A stretch of DNA of 64,000 nucleotides from Phyto melanocephala (GCA_941918925.1 OW799233.1:120554333-120618332); one strand, 5' to 3'; positions 23,809 through 36,189 are shown, counted from the first letter of the stretch. The notes: a model not told the origin generated them from the letters alone. Made by a program: numbers and translations.

Positions 23809-26040
23809 ACTTGAAAGAATGTTAAAGCAGAAAAAAAGACAACACATTACCCTCCTGTGTTTCTTTTTTTCTTTTTTGCGAACATGGATTCCTCTTCGTC
23901 AAGCACTAGAGTAAATAATATTGGTTAAACAATACACTACATGTATATTAACTCACAAAGAATAGAAAAAACAATAGAAAACCAATTATGCTTATAGAAT
24001 TTAATTTTTAAGTATTCAAAGAAACAACAAACAAATTGTAAACTATTTATAAATTATTTATATGCAAGAAGACATTCAAATGGAGAACTTCACTACTCCA
24101 TCCCTACCCCCCCCGTTAAATAATATTTTTCTATTTGTAAGTTAGTTGAAATGTCCTTTCTCCTTTAAAAAAATATAGCCCTAAAGCAAAATATTATTAA
24201 ACTGTTTATACTTTGGTATCTAGACCAGACGAAGATGTCTTTATTTTCTTTAACAGCATCTTTAGTTTTCTCCAGTGATATTATAGAAACAAAATCAGAA
24301 GGTTTTTTTATTTCACTTAAATTTCATTCATTTTAACTATAACGATTATTTAAAACTAGGGCTTAGAATAAAAACACAAAAAACAAGACTTCTTCTGATT
24401 TATAAACAAACAAAAGGATGAAAATGCAATTTTTTTTTTAAATATTTTCTATTAAATACAAAAAAATATTAAAAAAAAAAACATAGATTTTAAGTAAACA
24501 AAATAAAGGTGAAAAGTAAAAGCTTTGTAAATGTTTTTTGTTGCAATATACACACATACATACAAACATACATACATATAGGGTATACTTATATTTAAAG
24601 AAAAATATTAAAAAAAAAATAATACATTATTATTATTATTATTAAAAAATGGTAACACATTTGTAAAGTAAAAAAAATAATCTAAATATTTTCTATATAT
24701 TATACATAACAACAATATATGAAATATATATAAACATATAAAACAAAATGCATCTTATCAATTAAATGCTAAAATACAATACAAACTTAGTATTTTCCAA
24801 ACAAGCTCAAGTCATATTGAAATCAAGCAATTTCCCCCCCTCCCCAAAACTTTTGCTTAAAACTTAACCAACGTAAAACGGAGATAAACTAAACAACAAG
24901 AAATTAAAATATTAAACAAATATATAAAAATTAAAAAGGCAAACTATGTAGAGAAGACAAAAGAATTAAAAGAATAGAAGGGGACATTAATGATGATATT
25001 TTTACATTTAGTAAAATATTTCTTTCCTTTTCAAACCATAAAAAAAATGCATCAAACAATTGTCGTTATAACGATATGATTGATTTTTTATATGTAGACA
25101 TGCAGAACCAAGCAAAAGAAATTTATTAACAATTCATTGAGAAAATTGCCTTTGAAAACTATCCATCAAATATTGAACTAAACATCTTGCAAGAAATAGT
25201 GAAATCGTACTTTGTAATTTAAGTACAAATGCAAAGCAAAACAAAACAAAACCATATAAAAATCATTATCTTAATTGATATTAACATTAGCTTAGTACCA
25301 GTCTTATAAAAATGTTTAAAAATTTGTATTTTATTTTCAACTTATTTAATACACTTTGTTGTTTTCTTATGCTTTTTATGTTATTTTACTAATAGAAAAT
25401 TAAATTTTCAGCAATGTTTTCTTTAGTTTTTCCACGTTTTTTCCTTTTTTAATTGTAACACAAAGTGTTCAAATACTATTTTATTTTTTTTAAATTTATA
25501 TACCTACAAACATGTTTTCATTTCAAATTATATTAACCGTTCTTCCGTTTATATACCTAATTATAGTTTTAATTAATTATTTTTTATATATATATGTATA
25601 TTTAATTATAATTGTTTTATTTTGTATTTTTTTATCTTTAATTCTTTTGGCTATTAGCTTCTACTCTCTCTTCTTCTTAAAAAAAAAACTGAAAATTTAT
25701 TGTACTATTATAAACTCTTAACAGAAAGCAAACCATAATTCTTTCTAATTATTATATAAATTTTAAAATTAATAAAAATGTATTTAATAACAAAACGAAA
25801 AGAATCGCAAGATATTAAAAGAAACAACATTTGCAAAAGAATTTATCATCAACCAACAAACAATACATGTATTTTCCTTTACTCTATCTTAATAATAATA
25901 AAAACAAATAAAAATCATTAAAAATGTATAAAAACCCAACAATTTTCATTTAAAACAAAAAATTATTATACATATTAAAAATATTATTAAAATGAATAAA
26001 AAAAATAAAAATAAAAAAGTATTAAAAACAAAACAGTAAA
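23809..26040 (+). other. Probable 3' UTR of the large gene
   Basis: Long AT-rich region with no ORF of interest. Polyadenylation signals AATAAA occur at 24502-24507 and 25995-26000, among others, so alternative 3' ends are possible. The 69-aa ORF at 25512-25721 is a hydrophobic AT-rich translation. The exact end cannot be set from sequence. Confidence 0.45.
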
Positions 26041-27439
26041 CATGTTTTTATTTCAATTATTTTTTGCTTAGAATTAAACTCAGCTGAGTTTTATCATAAT
26101 TAGCTTTGATTTGTCCTTTTAGTTCTTAAAAATCATATTGTAAAATTTCGCAAAGTATAATGTGAAGTGAAAACAAATTGTAAATGCCTTACCAACTGCA
26201 CTGATTTACTTTAAAATTTCGTTTATGAAAAAAAAAAGAAAATCTGGAAATACTGACGCAATTTTGTATTCATCATTTTATTTTCTATGTTGTGAATGTA
26301 AGCCTGTGTGTTGTGGTGCAGTGATTAATATACAAACAGGCTCATGTATAAAAACCGTTGAAACTTAACCAGATACTTGCGATGTAAAGCACATTGTTTT
26401 TGTTTTAGCATAACCAAATTACTTCAAAATTTTATATATATTAAAACATTTATAAAAATGCTTTATTGTAGATGGCACAATTTCCTTTCCATTGGCATGT
26501 ATACATAAATACTAGGCTGGAATTAATGAAACATTTTTGCAGTCCATTCCTAGATTGGTCGAAAACAGAAACCTTTTTTGCATGATCTTACAAAATATAT
26601 TTTTTGTATGTTATAGCGTCAACATTTAAAAGTCGATAGTAAAATATTTATTTATTCAATTTCGTAATTAAAATTATGATATAGCCTGGGGCTTACTCCG
26701 CAATTCGATTCGAAACTAAAATTTTTCGTAATTCAAATCGAATTATTCATATACTCATGTTGCTTTTCGCAATATAAGTATTTAACAATATATTTTGAGC
26801 TGAATGCATTATTATGATTCCCTGCCCTAATTTTGGAGGAGAATAAATTGTCAAAATTTTAAGAGACAGGTTTTGAAATAAGTTGTAAATTCTTGCTGCA
26901 AAGCAAAATGTATTTAGTCAATTCGATGGGGTGTTGTGTGTGGTATTCTCCACGACTATGATTCGATCAATTTTGTTCCCGAAATGGAAACTGATATCGT
27001 AGCCAATGCAGATATTCCTTTAAATATATTTTTTGTATGGGAGGTACAACGCCTCCTCATTTGATAATATCTTATTAGTGAAATGAAAAGTACAATTTTG
27101 TTAAAATGTTCAATACCAGAATTAAAAACTTTAACATTAATTGTTCTTGTAATAAATCATATAACGAGAATTTTGTATGGGGTTATTACTTTCCCTGCTC
27201 GGATCATATCGAGTTTTGGTTGGAATAAGACAAATGGGATAAAAGTTAAAAAGCAAAATCGGTGCAGCCGTTCTTAAGTGATGCGATTACCAACAAACGA
27301 CATTTGATTTTTATTTATATAGAAAGATTTATCCACCAACTCGAATGCAAAGAGTGCGTAACGGGAAGAATATATGTAGCTGTATCGGCCACTTTCAGTT
27401 AATATGGCGATATGTTAATTCGTTGAAGAATTGGGCTTA
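26041..27439. other. Intergenic AT-rich DNA
   Basis: A partial GGGCCG-type MITE arm (CCTGGGGC then AATTCGATTCGAA) lies near 26690-26750. No gene is seen; the ORF at 27083-27277 has no recognisable features. Confidence 0.4.
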
Positions 27440-27680
27440 TTATGGTAGGCAATTACTCTCACGTTATGGATGCCTAGATCAATTGATTTGACTCCACTAG
27501 ATTATTTTTTTCTTGGGAGGATACGTGAAGTCTTTTGTGTACAGAATTAACTAGCGATAATAACAGTCCAGGAAGACAAAAGTCTACAAATGTATGTAGA
27601 CGAAATAATTAAAAGGGATGTTAAAATTGTATCTAATGGATGGACCAAGGCATCCAAATAAATAATAATTTTTTTAAGAT
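27440..27680 (+). pseudogene. Mariner-type transposase relic (C-terminal part)
   Basis: Around 27479 the plus strand reads SIDLTPLDYFFLGRIRE, matching the xDLTPLDYFLWG signature around the last catalytic Asp/Glu of Tc1/mariner-superfamily transposases. A decayed upstream part (GRQLLSRYG) and downstream part are in other frames. Terminal repeats could not be identified, so only the core is annotated. Confidence 0.6.
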
Positions 27681-28580
27681 TTTCTGTGTGTTTGTTTTCG
27701 ATTTTTATAAGATAAACAGTCAATAAAGCTCAAGCAATTAAAAAAAAATTGGGATTAAAACATTTATCTTAAAATAATTGTATATCAAAACTATAGTATA
27801 CTTTAAGGATGACAAAAATTATATTTGACTCACCCTGTAACGTTATACTACAGGGGCATGATGAATTATTTTAAATTTATTTAATTTGGGAATTTAAAAC
27901 TTCTCAATAGATGGCAGCAGTTAAATCTGTTATATACGTTTTTATAACATTTTTGTTAACAAAAAACATACACATAAATTTAATTGTTAAATAAAGACAA
28001 CGGTTTTTTTATTTAGCAAACTTTTTGTATACTGTATTAACAATTTAGTACTAGATAAGAATAGAATATATCGACAGCTTAATATAAAATCTTGTCTCTC
28101 GATTGGTAACGAAATCACGTTTCTAACTTTTGTGGTAGTCCACATACAAAGAAATAACCCAAAAAAAAAAAATAATGAGCTATAGTTTGAAATAACGGTT
28201 TTAGAGGCACATAAAAAAGCTTTAACTAATTTCATTAATTAAAAATTTATTCAGTTTTTTGCTTTTCCTGTAGAGGTATAAAATATCAAGTTACGCCCTT
28301 TTGATATTAAGCCATCGATATGTATAATAGAATTTAGAATGTTTTTTGAAATATTTTCCTTAAAAGAAGATTATTTCTTGTTATTATAAAAGTTATTAAG
28401 ACTTTAATATGGAATTCACCAAAAATATTAAAAAGCTAGAGTATTCAAAGAAATTTTTCTGCTGCAACAGAGCAACAATTTTTTAAGAATATGTTAAATA
28501 TTTTATACAAATAGAAAAATACATACATACAAATTATTGAAAATTATTTTTTTTTTGCAAATAATTAATTTATATATATT
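27681..28580. other. Intergenic AT-rich DNA
   Basis: No feature supported; the ORF at 27987-28235 (minus) has no recognisable features. Confidence 0.4.
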
Positions 28581-28800
28581 TTTTTTATAAATTTGTAAAA
28601 TAATAATTTTTTTTCATTTTTGATGACAAATTATATTAAAAAAATTAAGATTGAGTTTTGTTTGAAAATATTATAGAAGAAAAAATTTTTTTTTATAAAT
28701 TTGTAAAATATTAAATTTTTTTCTTTTTTGATGAAAAAATTATACTAAAAAAATTGAGATTGAATTATTGTTGAAAATATTGAAAAATATATTTTTTTAC
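28581..28800. repeat. ~105-bp tandem repeat, two units
   Basis: Two adjacent units share TTTTTATAAATTTGTAAAAT, TTTTTGATGA and AAAAAAATTGAGATTGA-like segments. A third related unit lies at about 30005-30110, on the far side of the mariner insertion. Confidence 0.6.
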
Positions 28801-28930
28801 TTTTTTTTCAGTAATTAACAAATTTTTAATATTAACTGACGTTAAATTTAATTTTCAAAAATAATTATCCCCTGAAGATGATCAACAAAGTTTGATCGAA
28901 ATATTGGGAAAAACAAATATTGAAAATATA

Positions 28931-29839
28931 TCGGGTGTCCCAACTAGAACGAAATTTTTAAATTTTAAATAAAACACAGATATTTAAAAAAAAAAAAAAT
29001 CGTGAAACTTTATTATATCGTAAAGTAGACAGAATGAGATTATGTATGGAACAATATATCGTGCAGATGGCCGCTGCGGCTTTGCTGGCACACACGCGAT
29101 CTTTTAATGAAATTTTCAATGACCTTTTTGCATAAATGCTGCGGTGTTTCATTAATGCAGCGTCCAATTTCCTCTTTTAAGGCTTGAGTCGTCGTCGGCT
29201 TATTCACGTAAACCATCGACTTCAAAACCCCCCAAAGAAAAAAATCTAAAGGTGTTAAATCACACGATCTAGGCGGCCAATTCTGGTCTCCAAAACGCGA
29301 AATAACACGACCGGGAAGTGACTGATTGAGCAATTGAATTGTTTCTCTGGCTGTATGACATGTGGCGCCATCTTGTTGAAACCACATGCCCTCCACATTC
29401 ATTTCTTCAATTCTAGGTAATCATTTCACGATACCGAACTCCATTGACTGTTTGCGCTTGACCCGCCTCATTTTCATAAAAAAAGGTCCAATAATTCCTC
29501 CAGCCCAAAAACCATACCACACAGTGACACGTTGAAGATGCATTTGCTTCTCGTGAATCACTCGAGGATTTTCCTCACCCCAAATGCGACAATTCTGCCT
29601 ATTAACGAAGCCATCAAGATGGAAATGGGATGATCGCAATTTGCGAACTGTAGCCGCAAAACTTTCACCATTTTGGTAAAACAATTTCACAATGAGAATG
29701 CGTTGTTCATTCGTGTAGCGCTCTGTTTTTACTAACCTCGTACCTTCTACCAGCAAACAATAACAATTGTTCAAATGTCAAACAATGACACTTCGAATGG
29801 CGCCAAATTTAAAAATTGCGTTCTAGTTGGGACACCCGA
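28931..29839 (-). mobile_element. Mariner-superfamily transposon, internally deleted
   Basis: Terminal inverted repeats TCGGGTGTCCCAACTAGAAC lie at both ends, with TA duplications at 28929-28930 and 29840-29841. The interior, read on the minus strand, is a transposase in two frames. The N-terminal HTH start (RYTNEQRILIVKLFYQNGES, ending AATVRKLRS) runs straight into SHFHLDGFVNRQNCRIWGEE, so more than 100 residues, including most of the DNA-binding region and the first catalytic Asp, are missing. After a frameshift near 29405-29420 comes MWFQQDGATCHTARE, with the second Asp, and RSCDLTPLDFFLWGVL, with the third. Intact ends could still be mobilised in trans (inference). Confidence 0.9.
29040..29774 (-). 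pseudogene. Broken mariner transposase gene
   Basis: Two minus-strand open frames (29421-29774 and 29040-29402) are pieces of one transposase of the IS630/Tc1/mariner superfamily, which cuts and pastes DNA with a DDE/D catalytic triad. The second frame retains about 120 C-terminal residues and ends near a normal C-terminus (SGHLHDILFHT). The N-terminal frame lost an internal segment and shifts frame at its end, so no active enzyme is expected. Confidence 0.85.
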
Positions 29840-29841
29840 TA

Positions 29842-30557
29842 CAAATTAAAAGCAAAAATATTATAACATATATTTTTTCAATTTATTTATAAATAATTTT
29901 CAATAAATGACCTCAAGCCGAATTAATAAAAAATATACAACCATAATAATAAAATATAAACCATAATATACAACCATAATAATAAAATAAAATATTTTTT
30001 TATATTTAAAATACATTTTTTTATAAATTTGTAAAATCTTAAATTTCCTTAATTTTTGATGACAAATTATATTAAAGGAATTGATATTAAATTATTTTGG
30101 AATATATTAATAAATTTTCTTCGCCATACAATTATGTATATGTTCATAGAATCTAGTAATTAATTGTTTCTTCCCTAACTATATGAAATAAAATTTCTAT
30201 TTCGACCAACGACAATAAAATAATCTATTTCTACGAAGAAAAGAGTCAATAAAAGTGTTTTTTTTATTGAAAGTTCAGCAGCCAGTAATTATTAGAAAAT
30301 TATTGACATATTGAAAACAATCAAGTCGTTATAAAAACGATTTAATGAACTGGAAAAACCACACAATTGGATCAAATAAAGAAAATTAATTGTTTAAAGA
30401 TTTTTTAAGTGGATAAATAAAACAATTTTGAAAGTATTTTTTTTAGTTTTTTTTTTTAATATTGTATTACAATCAAGCCAAATGTGGGGAGGGCCATTGA
30501 TTGCATTATGCAGTGTGTAAAATAATTATTTCAGCTAGAGTGTTCTATTATGGTTTT
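29842..30557. repeat. AT-rich DNA with short tandem duplications
   Basis: ATACAACCATAATAATAAAA is duplicated in tandem at about 29934-29990, and a unit of the 28581-28800 repeat lies at about 30005-30110. No gene is seen. Confidence 0.5.
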
Positions 30558-31386
30558 TATACCCTTCACACAGTGAAAAAGGGTATATATAGGTTTGTCA
30601 TTCCGTGTGAAATTTCTACAATTTTCATTTCCGACCCCATAAAGTATATATTTTCTGAAAGCTTATGAATAGGGGAGTCGATTAAGCTCTGTCAGTCTGT
30701 CCGTCTGTCCGTCTGACCGTCTGTCCGTGTGTATGTTGAAATCAACTTTTTGAAGCCCCCCGACATAGGTTGGACCCGGGTAAGGTATTAAAATATCAGA
30801 AATATTTGGGACTAGAACGGTATTAAAAATCAGAAACATCGGTACATAAACAACTGAGATATGAGCAAAAACCCACGACCACCTCGATTTTTTTTTTCAC
30901 AAAAACAACATTACAACAACAACATACATACATACAAACGTGTATACTGGTTAGAGAAAACGTGGCATCGAAAAAATTTTTTTTTAATAATTTTTAAAAT
31001 TTTTTTTTAATTTTTTTTTTTATATTTTTTTTTTATTTTTTATTTAATATATTATTTATATTTTTATTATTATTTTGTATTTTTTTTTTAATTTTTTTTT
31101 TATTTTTTACAACATAATAATTTTTTTTTAAATTTTTTTTTTAAATTTTTTTTAAAATTTTTTTTTTTAATTTTTTTTTTAATTTTTTATTTTTTTTTTT
31201 GTTTTTTTAACATACATACGTGAATTTTTAATTTTACAATGGGACGTTTTTATATATGTATGTTTTTATATGTATGTACGTATATCATATGGGATGAATG
31301 GTGACACAAACCACTGTTATTGCATGACTACACGTTGTGAAGGGTATATAAGATTCGGCACGGCCGAATATAGCGCTCTTACTTGT
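30558..31386 (+). mobile_element. INE-1/DINE-1-like element, complete copy
   Basis: A full-length example of the family. The 5' end, ATACCCTTCACACAGTGAAA then AAGGGTAT, can fold on itself, as at the 5' end of Drosophila INE-1. Next comes the core TTCCGACCCCATAAAGTATA, then GAGTCGAT and a GTCCGTCTGTCC cluster. A long T/A tract follows, then the 3' hairpin ATTCGGC-ACG-GCCGAAT, then ATAGCGCTCTTACTTG|T. A subterminal hairpin plus CTTG-T end is Helentron-like. It has no coding capacity, so mobility would depend on a Rep-helicase elsewhere. Confidence 0.85.
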
Positions 31387-32409
31387 TAAATTAAGAATCG
31401 ATACGAAATTTTTAAATAAACAATTTGAGGTGGTAAAAGAAAGAAATGTTTTATTTAACTATTTCTAACTTAATAATTTATTTTACTTATTTCTAACTAA
31501 AAAAATCGAAAATTGACTTACCTTTCCTGCATTTTTTTCAAATGTTATTCTTAAACTTTTTATTGTTATTATATTTTTTTCAATTCTAAAAAATATGTTT
31601 TTTTTTAATTTATGTACATATATATTTAATTGTAAAATTAAGTTTTCACATTACTCATTCCACTAAGTAGCTGCTTACAATTATTTCTGAAGTTCTTATA
31701 AATATACATACTTACATACTTACACTCATAAATTTTTATTTATTTTTTTTTGTACAAATATTTATTATCAATCTGGACTTAGATTTTGTTTTTTCTTTGA
31801 TTAATGAAATTAATATTCAAAATGCATAAACAGGCATGCAAAGCAGTACTTGTATGTAATATTGATTGTTTATTTATTTATTTTCCCTCTTCTTTTAACA
31901 CTCTTACAGGCATGTCATTTCATTTGTTGATCTTAACATAGAATATTTTGTAGAACTTCACATCTACACATTTACTAAGAGAGTACAAAGAATATTAAAC
32001 AAAATAATTGTTGTATGAAAACCATCCACGGTTAGTTGCAAAACTGTGTTTTTGTAAATTGTTAATCTAAAATTCTAATTCACACCATGAAATTTCTTAC
32101 AAAAAAAAAAAAAATTCTTAGGAAATCAATAACCTAAACGAAAAGTTCAAATAAAATATTTGCGCTCTTAAATGAAATCAATGAAATTGAATGTATAGAG
32201 CGAGTGTGATGTGTATACCCTTCACAAAAATAGTTATAAGGCAAAGCACATGACTTAAACTTACTGTTACAATTATACAAAATTTTTTGGCTTCATTATT
32301 ATGCCGAAGTTGCAATAAAAATTTTATACAAATAATTTTGTATGTCTAAATATTTATTTAATATGCTTACATATATTGAAGTGTAGCATTTAATATATTG
32401 TTTTTATAA
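31387..32409. other. AT-rich DNA, no gene seen
   Basis: No coding or RNA feature supported. Confidence 0.4.
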
Positions 32410-32700
32410 CTTTTACCTGTGGTGCCAAGGGTACGTATAGATTTGCCATTCTGTTTTTAATTTCCAAAAATATTTATTTGCGACTTCATAAAGTATATGA
32501 AGGGAGAAGTCTATTGTGTGTTGGTTGAAAACAATTTTTAGAAGTACCAACATGTTGAGCATACGTCTATGTAGTATGGATCTTTGGGAAATATTAAGAA
32601 ATGAATTGCTCTTAAAATCCAGTCAAGTCACTCTATAAATTGCTAAGATATAAGCAAATAAACACGACTGCTTCTGCTGCTTAATGCTCTTAATAGTAAA
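32410..32700 (+). mobile_element. INE-1-like element, decayed 5' fragment
   Basis: Carries a mutated CCTGTGGTGCCAAGGGTACG start, a GCGACTTCATAAAGTATATG core relic, GTTGGTTGAAAACAATTTTT, and a decayed AAATAAACACGACTGCTTCT segment shared with the copy at 33004. Confidence 0.6.
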
Positions 32701-33003
32701 CTATGAAAAAAGTTAATATTAATAATAACAAAATGGCCGATATATGGGTTAAGTACATAATACTAAAATTTTCTTCTTCAAATACAGTTGAAAAAATTAA
32801 AAAAGAATACAAAATACAAAATTGCATCAAAAGTCAAATATAGAACATAACTACAAAAGTTTTCATTTCCACAATGTTGGTATTAAATTTTTTTGTCATC
32901 CAAATTTTTTAATACCAAAAACCTCTTCTCTTACCGCTTACCTGCCAAAAGCGCTTTTAGAGGGCAGATTTTTATATGCTTCGTGTCACTTCGGATGTCT
33001 CAT

Positions 33004-34012
33004 TATACCCTTCACCTGTGATGCACAAGAGTATATAGTATGGCTTTGTCATTCCGTTTGTAATTTCTACAACTTTCATTTCCGACCCCATAAAGTATAT
33101 ATTTTCTGAAAGCTTATGAATAGAGGAGTCGATTAAGCCATGTCCGTCTGTCCGTGTGTTGGTTGAAATCAACTTTTAGAAGCAACCATATGTTCCTCAG
33201 ACCTGTGTATGGTATGTTTTGGAATTATCCGGGAATGAATCGCTATTGAAATTCAGCAAAATCGCCCTATAACTTTCTGGGATATGAGCAAATAAACACG
33301 ACTGCCTCTGCTTTTTTCCATATTTTTACCACCAAAATTTAAAATTTTTCAGCCATAGAATTATTTATAGGTACCTTTGCTACTATTTGTAGATATAATA
33401 TGCTTCTAGAGATATTCGTGAAAAATTTTTTATAAAGCGTGCTCTAATCGGTAAAGTTATAGGCAAAAATTCCAAAAATTTACAAGCTAAAATCAATTTT
33501 TCTCAGCTTCTAGACAACCGAGAGCGTCAATATTGGTATCATCTAAAAGGACATGACTAGCGCAATATAATCACGATAAAAAAATTAAAATTCAAGTTGG
33601 CCGCCACTACAAAATGGCGGACAATAAATTTATATATGGGTCAAATCTGGTATTTTAAAATGTAACTTCTTGAACCCCCTTAATATTGATATCAAATGAA
33701 AGGGCTTGACAAGTAGAATACAGTAAATTATTGAAAAATGTAAAATCCAAGATGGCGTCTAAGACAAAATGGCAAATAAAATTTTTGTAACCCCATCAAT
33801 ATGGGTATCAAATTAAAGGGCTTAACTAGTAGAATACAGATAACTACGTAAAAATTTAAAATCAAGGATGGTGTAGGAAATAATAAGAAAAAATGGGGTA
33901 TAACATTAAATATAGGTTAAGCTACGATCTTTGATTATACCTATGTATGTATATGATGGTGAAGGGTATTATCAGATTCGGCACGGCCGAATATAGCACT
34001 CTTACTTGCTTT
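33004..34012 (+). mobile_element. INE-1-like element, longer subfamily B
   Basis: Opens ATACCCTTCACCTGTGATGC, has the core TTCCGACCCCATAAAGTATA and GTCCGTCTGTCCG, and ends GATTCGGCACGGCCGAATAT then CACTCTTACTTG. Instead of the homopolymer tract of subfamily A, its middle has several degenerate repeats (AAATGGCGGAC, CAAGATGGCGTCT, TATCAAATGAAAGGGCTTGA). ORFs at 32822-33172 overlap it and are not genes. Confidence 0.8.
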
Positions 34013-34277
34013 TTTTGCAATTAATAAGCGCCAGTTTCATCTCTACCAGGAGTAAGTTAATCAAGCCTTCGACTTTTGCCCTGCTGACTATGCGGCTATG
34101 TAAGGAAGAGATAAAAGATATAATATAGAAATAGATTTGTATTCGATTTTCCTACTGCTGTAGTAATAAGACATACATATATACATACATACATATACTT
34201 TGTTGTGCTTTTGCATGCAAACATTTTAATCATTTTTATGGATGCACTGCTTACAAAATTGAAAAAGGTTATATAAT

Positions 34278-34958
34278 ACCCCTTTCGCATTGGGCAAGTC
34301 ACTTGCTCAAGTTAGTTTTTTATTTTCTTTTATTTTTCTTTGAACTTGCTTTCATGTTCAGACTCAGCAACTGACTTGCCCAAGTTTCGTTCTCTTTTAC
34401 TTATTATACTCTTCACACAGTGAAAAAGGGTATATATAGGTTTGTCATTCCGTTTGAAATTTCTACAATTATCAATTATCTACACATACATACAAACGTG
34501 GTATACTGGTTAGAGTGAGCCAAAAAATTTTTTTTATTTTATATTTTATTAAAATTTTTATTGTTTTATTTTTAATTTTTCTTTTAATTTATTTTTTTTA
34601 AGCACATAAGTAAACTTAATGTATAATATTACAATGGGATGTTTTTATATATGTATGTTTTGTATGTACGTATTTCATATGAGATAAATGGTGACATAAA
34701 CAATTGTTGTTGCATGACAACACGTTGTGAAGGGTATATAAGATTCGGCATGGCCGAATATAGCACTCTTGTTTGTTTTTATTACTCTTTTGTTTTTGGT
34801 TTCTCAACAAAAACTTGCTCGTACTTGCCGAGTACAGGCAAGTGTGTACTCAAAAATGAGCAAGTTTCTTCCTCTTAACCCGACCTTACCCCTTTTGCCT
34901 ATAAACACAACACTTGCGCAAGTCACTTGCGCAAGTGACTTGCCTAGTCTGAAAGCCG
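34278..34958. mobile_element. Inverted-repeat MITE interrupted by a younger INE-1-like copy
   Basis: Left end CTTTCGCATTGGGCAAGTCA and right end (reversed) CTTTCAGACTAGGCAAGTCA form an imperfect terminal inverted repeat. Both ends are dominated by CAAGTCACTTG motifs, including a perfect 24-bp palindrome at 34919-34942. An INE-1-like copy (34402-34775) sits inside. Just outside the right end is a piece of an older INE-1-like 3' hairpin (34964-34996), so the MITE itself appears to lie in an older INE-1-like copy. Confidence 0.65.
34402..34775 (+). mobile_element. INE-1-like element with a central deletion, nested in a MITE
   Basis: The 5' end (ACTCTTCACACAGTGAAAAA, GGGTATATATAGG, GTCATTCCG) jumps directly to the A/T tract, and the 3' hairpin GATTCGGCATGGCCGAATAT then CACTCTTGTTTG, so the core and GTCCG cluster are deleted. 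Confidence 0.75.
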
Positions 34959-35140
34959 TGTAAGATTCGACACGGCTGAATATAGCTCTCTTACAGGATT
35001 TTTGCTTTTGTGTCTGTATGTAAATGTTTATGAGGTCTTGTTTATTATTCAATGATCAGTATTTACCAAATTAGGGATTTCGTTCCTGTAGTGGAATTAT
35101 TTTCTCGAAATTGGGAATATACTTTGGTCTTAAAAAAAAA

Positions 35141-35460
35141 ACCCAGTAAAAAGTTGAGTTTCTCGAAGCAAGTTTATATGCGTTTAAAAAAAAGAGCTTA
35201 ATTGATGCAGTAGTGGAAGTGAATAAATTTATAAAACATTATGCTAATTAATCAATAACAATTTCATACATTCTTCCCTTACTACGAAGCAGGTTTGTAA
35301 GCCATTCATTTATATACTATAATAGGCTTTGAAAAACGCGAATTTTGTGCTAAAAAAGTAGTGCTACTAAGTGGGAAATAATATTTTAATGCCTTCCGTA
35401 AGCTAGTTTGTAAGAGAAACTTTAAAAATCCCTACAAACATGCCTCGTACGAAGCTTTAT
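35141..35460. mobile_element. Degenerate relative of the CCCAGCAAAAA MITE
   Basis: Starts CCCAGTAAAAAGTT and contains ACGAAGCAGGTTTGTAAGCC, ATGCCTTCCGTAAGC and CTACAAACATGCCTC, similar to motifs inside the element at 14291-14713. Boundaries are approximate. Confidence 0.4.
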
Positions 35461-35599
35461 TTTTTATTGTGAATATGGATCTCTTAATGAGATAAAAATT
35501 GCTTTGAAGTTTTAAATTATTTCAGATATTTTTAAAAATTTATTTTTTACAAAACCTTTAAAAAATAAAAGATAAATAAAATTAAATACATATAGTATG

Positions 35600-36050
35600 T
35601 ATGTGCCGAAATTGGCAACACCCTTCACCATCGTGTACATTGGTATAGTGACTAGCCTAGATTTTAGATTTAATGTTATAAAAAATTTCTTGTCTCAGCT
35701 GGAATTCGAAACCAAGTGATCTCTAACCAGTATACCACGTTTGTATGGATGTGTTGTGGAAAAACGAGGTAGTCTTGGTTTTTTCCTCATATTTTGGGAG
35801 TTTATGAACTGATATTTCTGATTTCCAATGTCGATCTGATCCCAAATATTTCTTATGTTTTGATGCCACAAAAGGGTCTGAGCGATGTTGGGGGCATAAA
35901 AAAATGATTTCATCATGCACAGACGGACATTGCTCAATCGACTTCCCTAATCAGAAGATTCCAGATAATATGTACTTTATGGAGTAGAGTGGAGAACAAA
36001 TATTTTAGTAATTTCACCAGTAATGACAAACCGCTACCTGTGAAGGGTAT
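35600..36050 (-). mobile_element. INE-1-like element, diverged copy
   Basis: Retains CACCCTTCACCATCGTGTAC, CTCAGCTGGAATTCGA, AACGAGGTAGTCTTGG, a weak core (TACTTTATGGAG) and GTGAAGGGTATTA, all with many changes. The ORFs at 35695-35937 fall inside and are shadows. Confidence 0.6.
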
Positions 36051-36189
36051 TACAAACGTAAAAAAAAACAAAATTTCAAAAATTACTTGATCAAACAATT
36101 GTAATAATTTTTATTTGAGCTGACGAAAGAAAGTTTCTGCTAAATATAATAGCTTTATTAGATAACAAATATTAAAAACTCCGTTCTCA

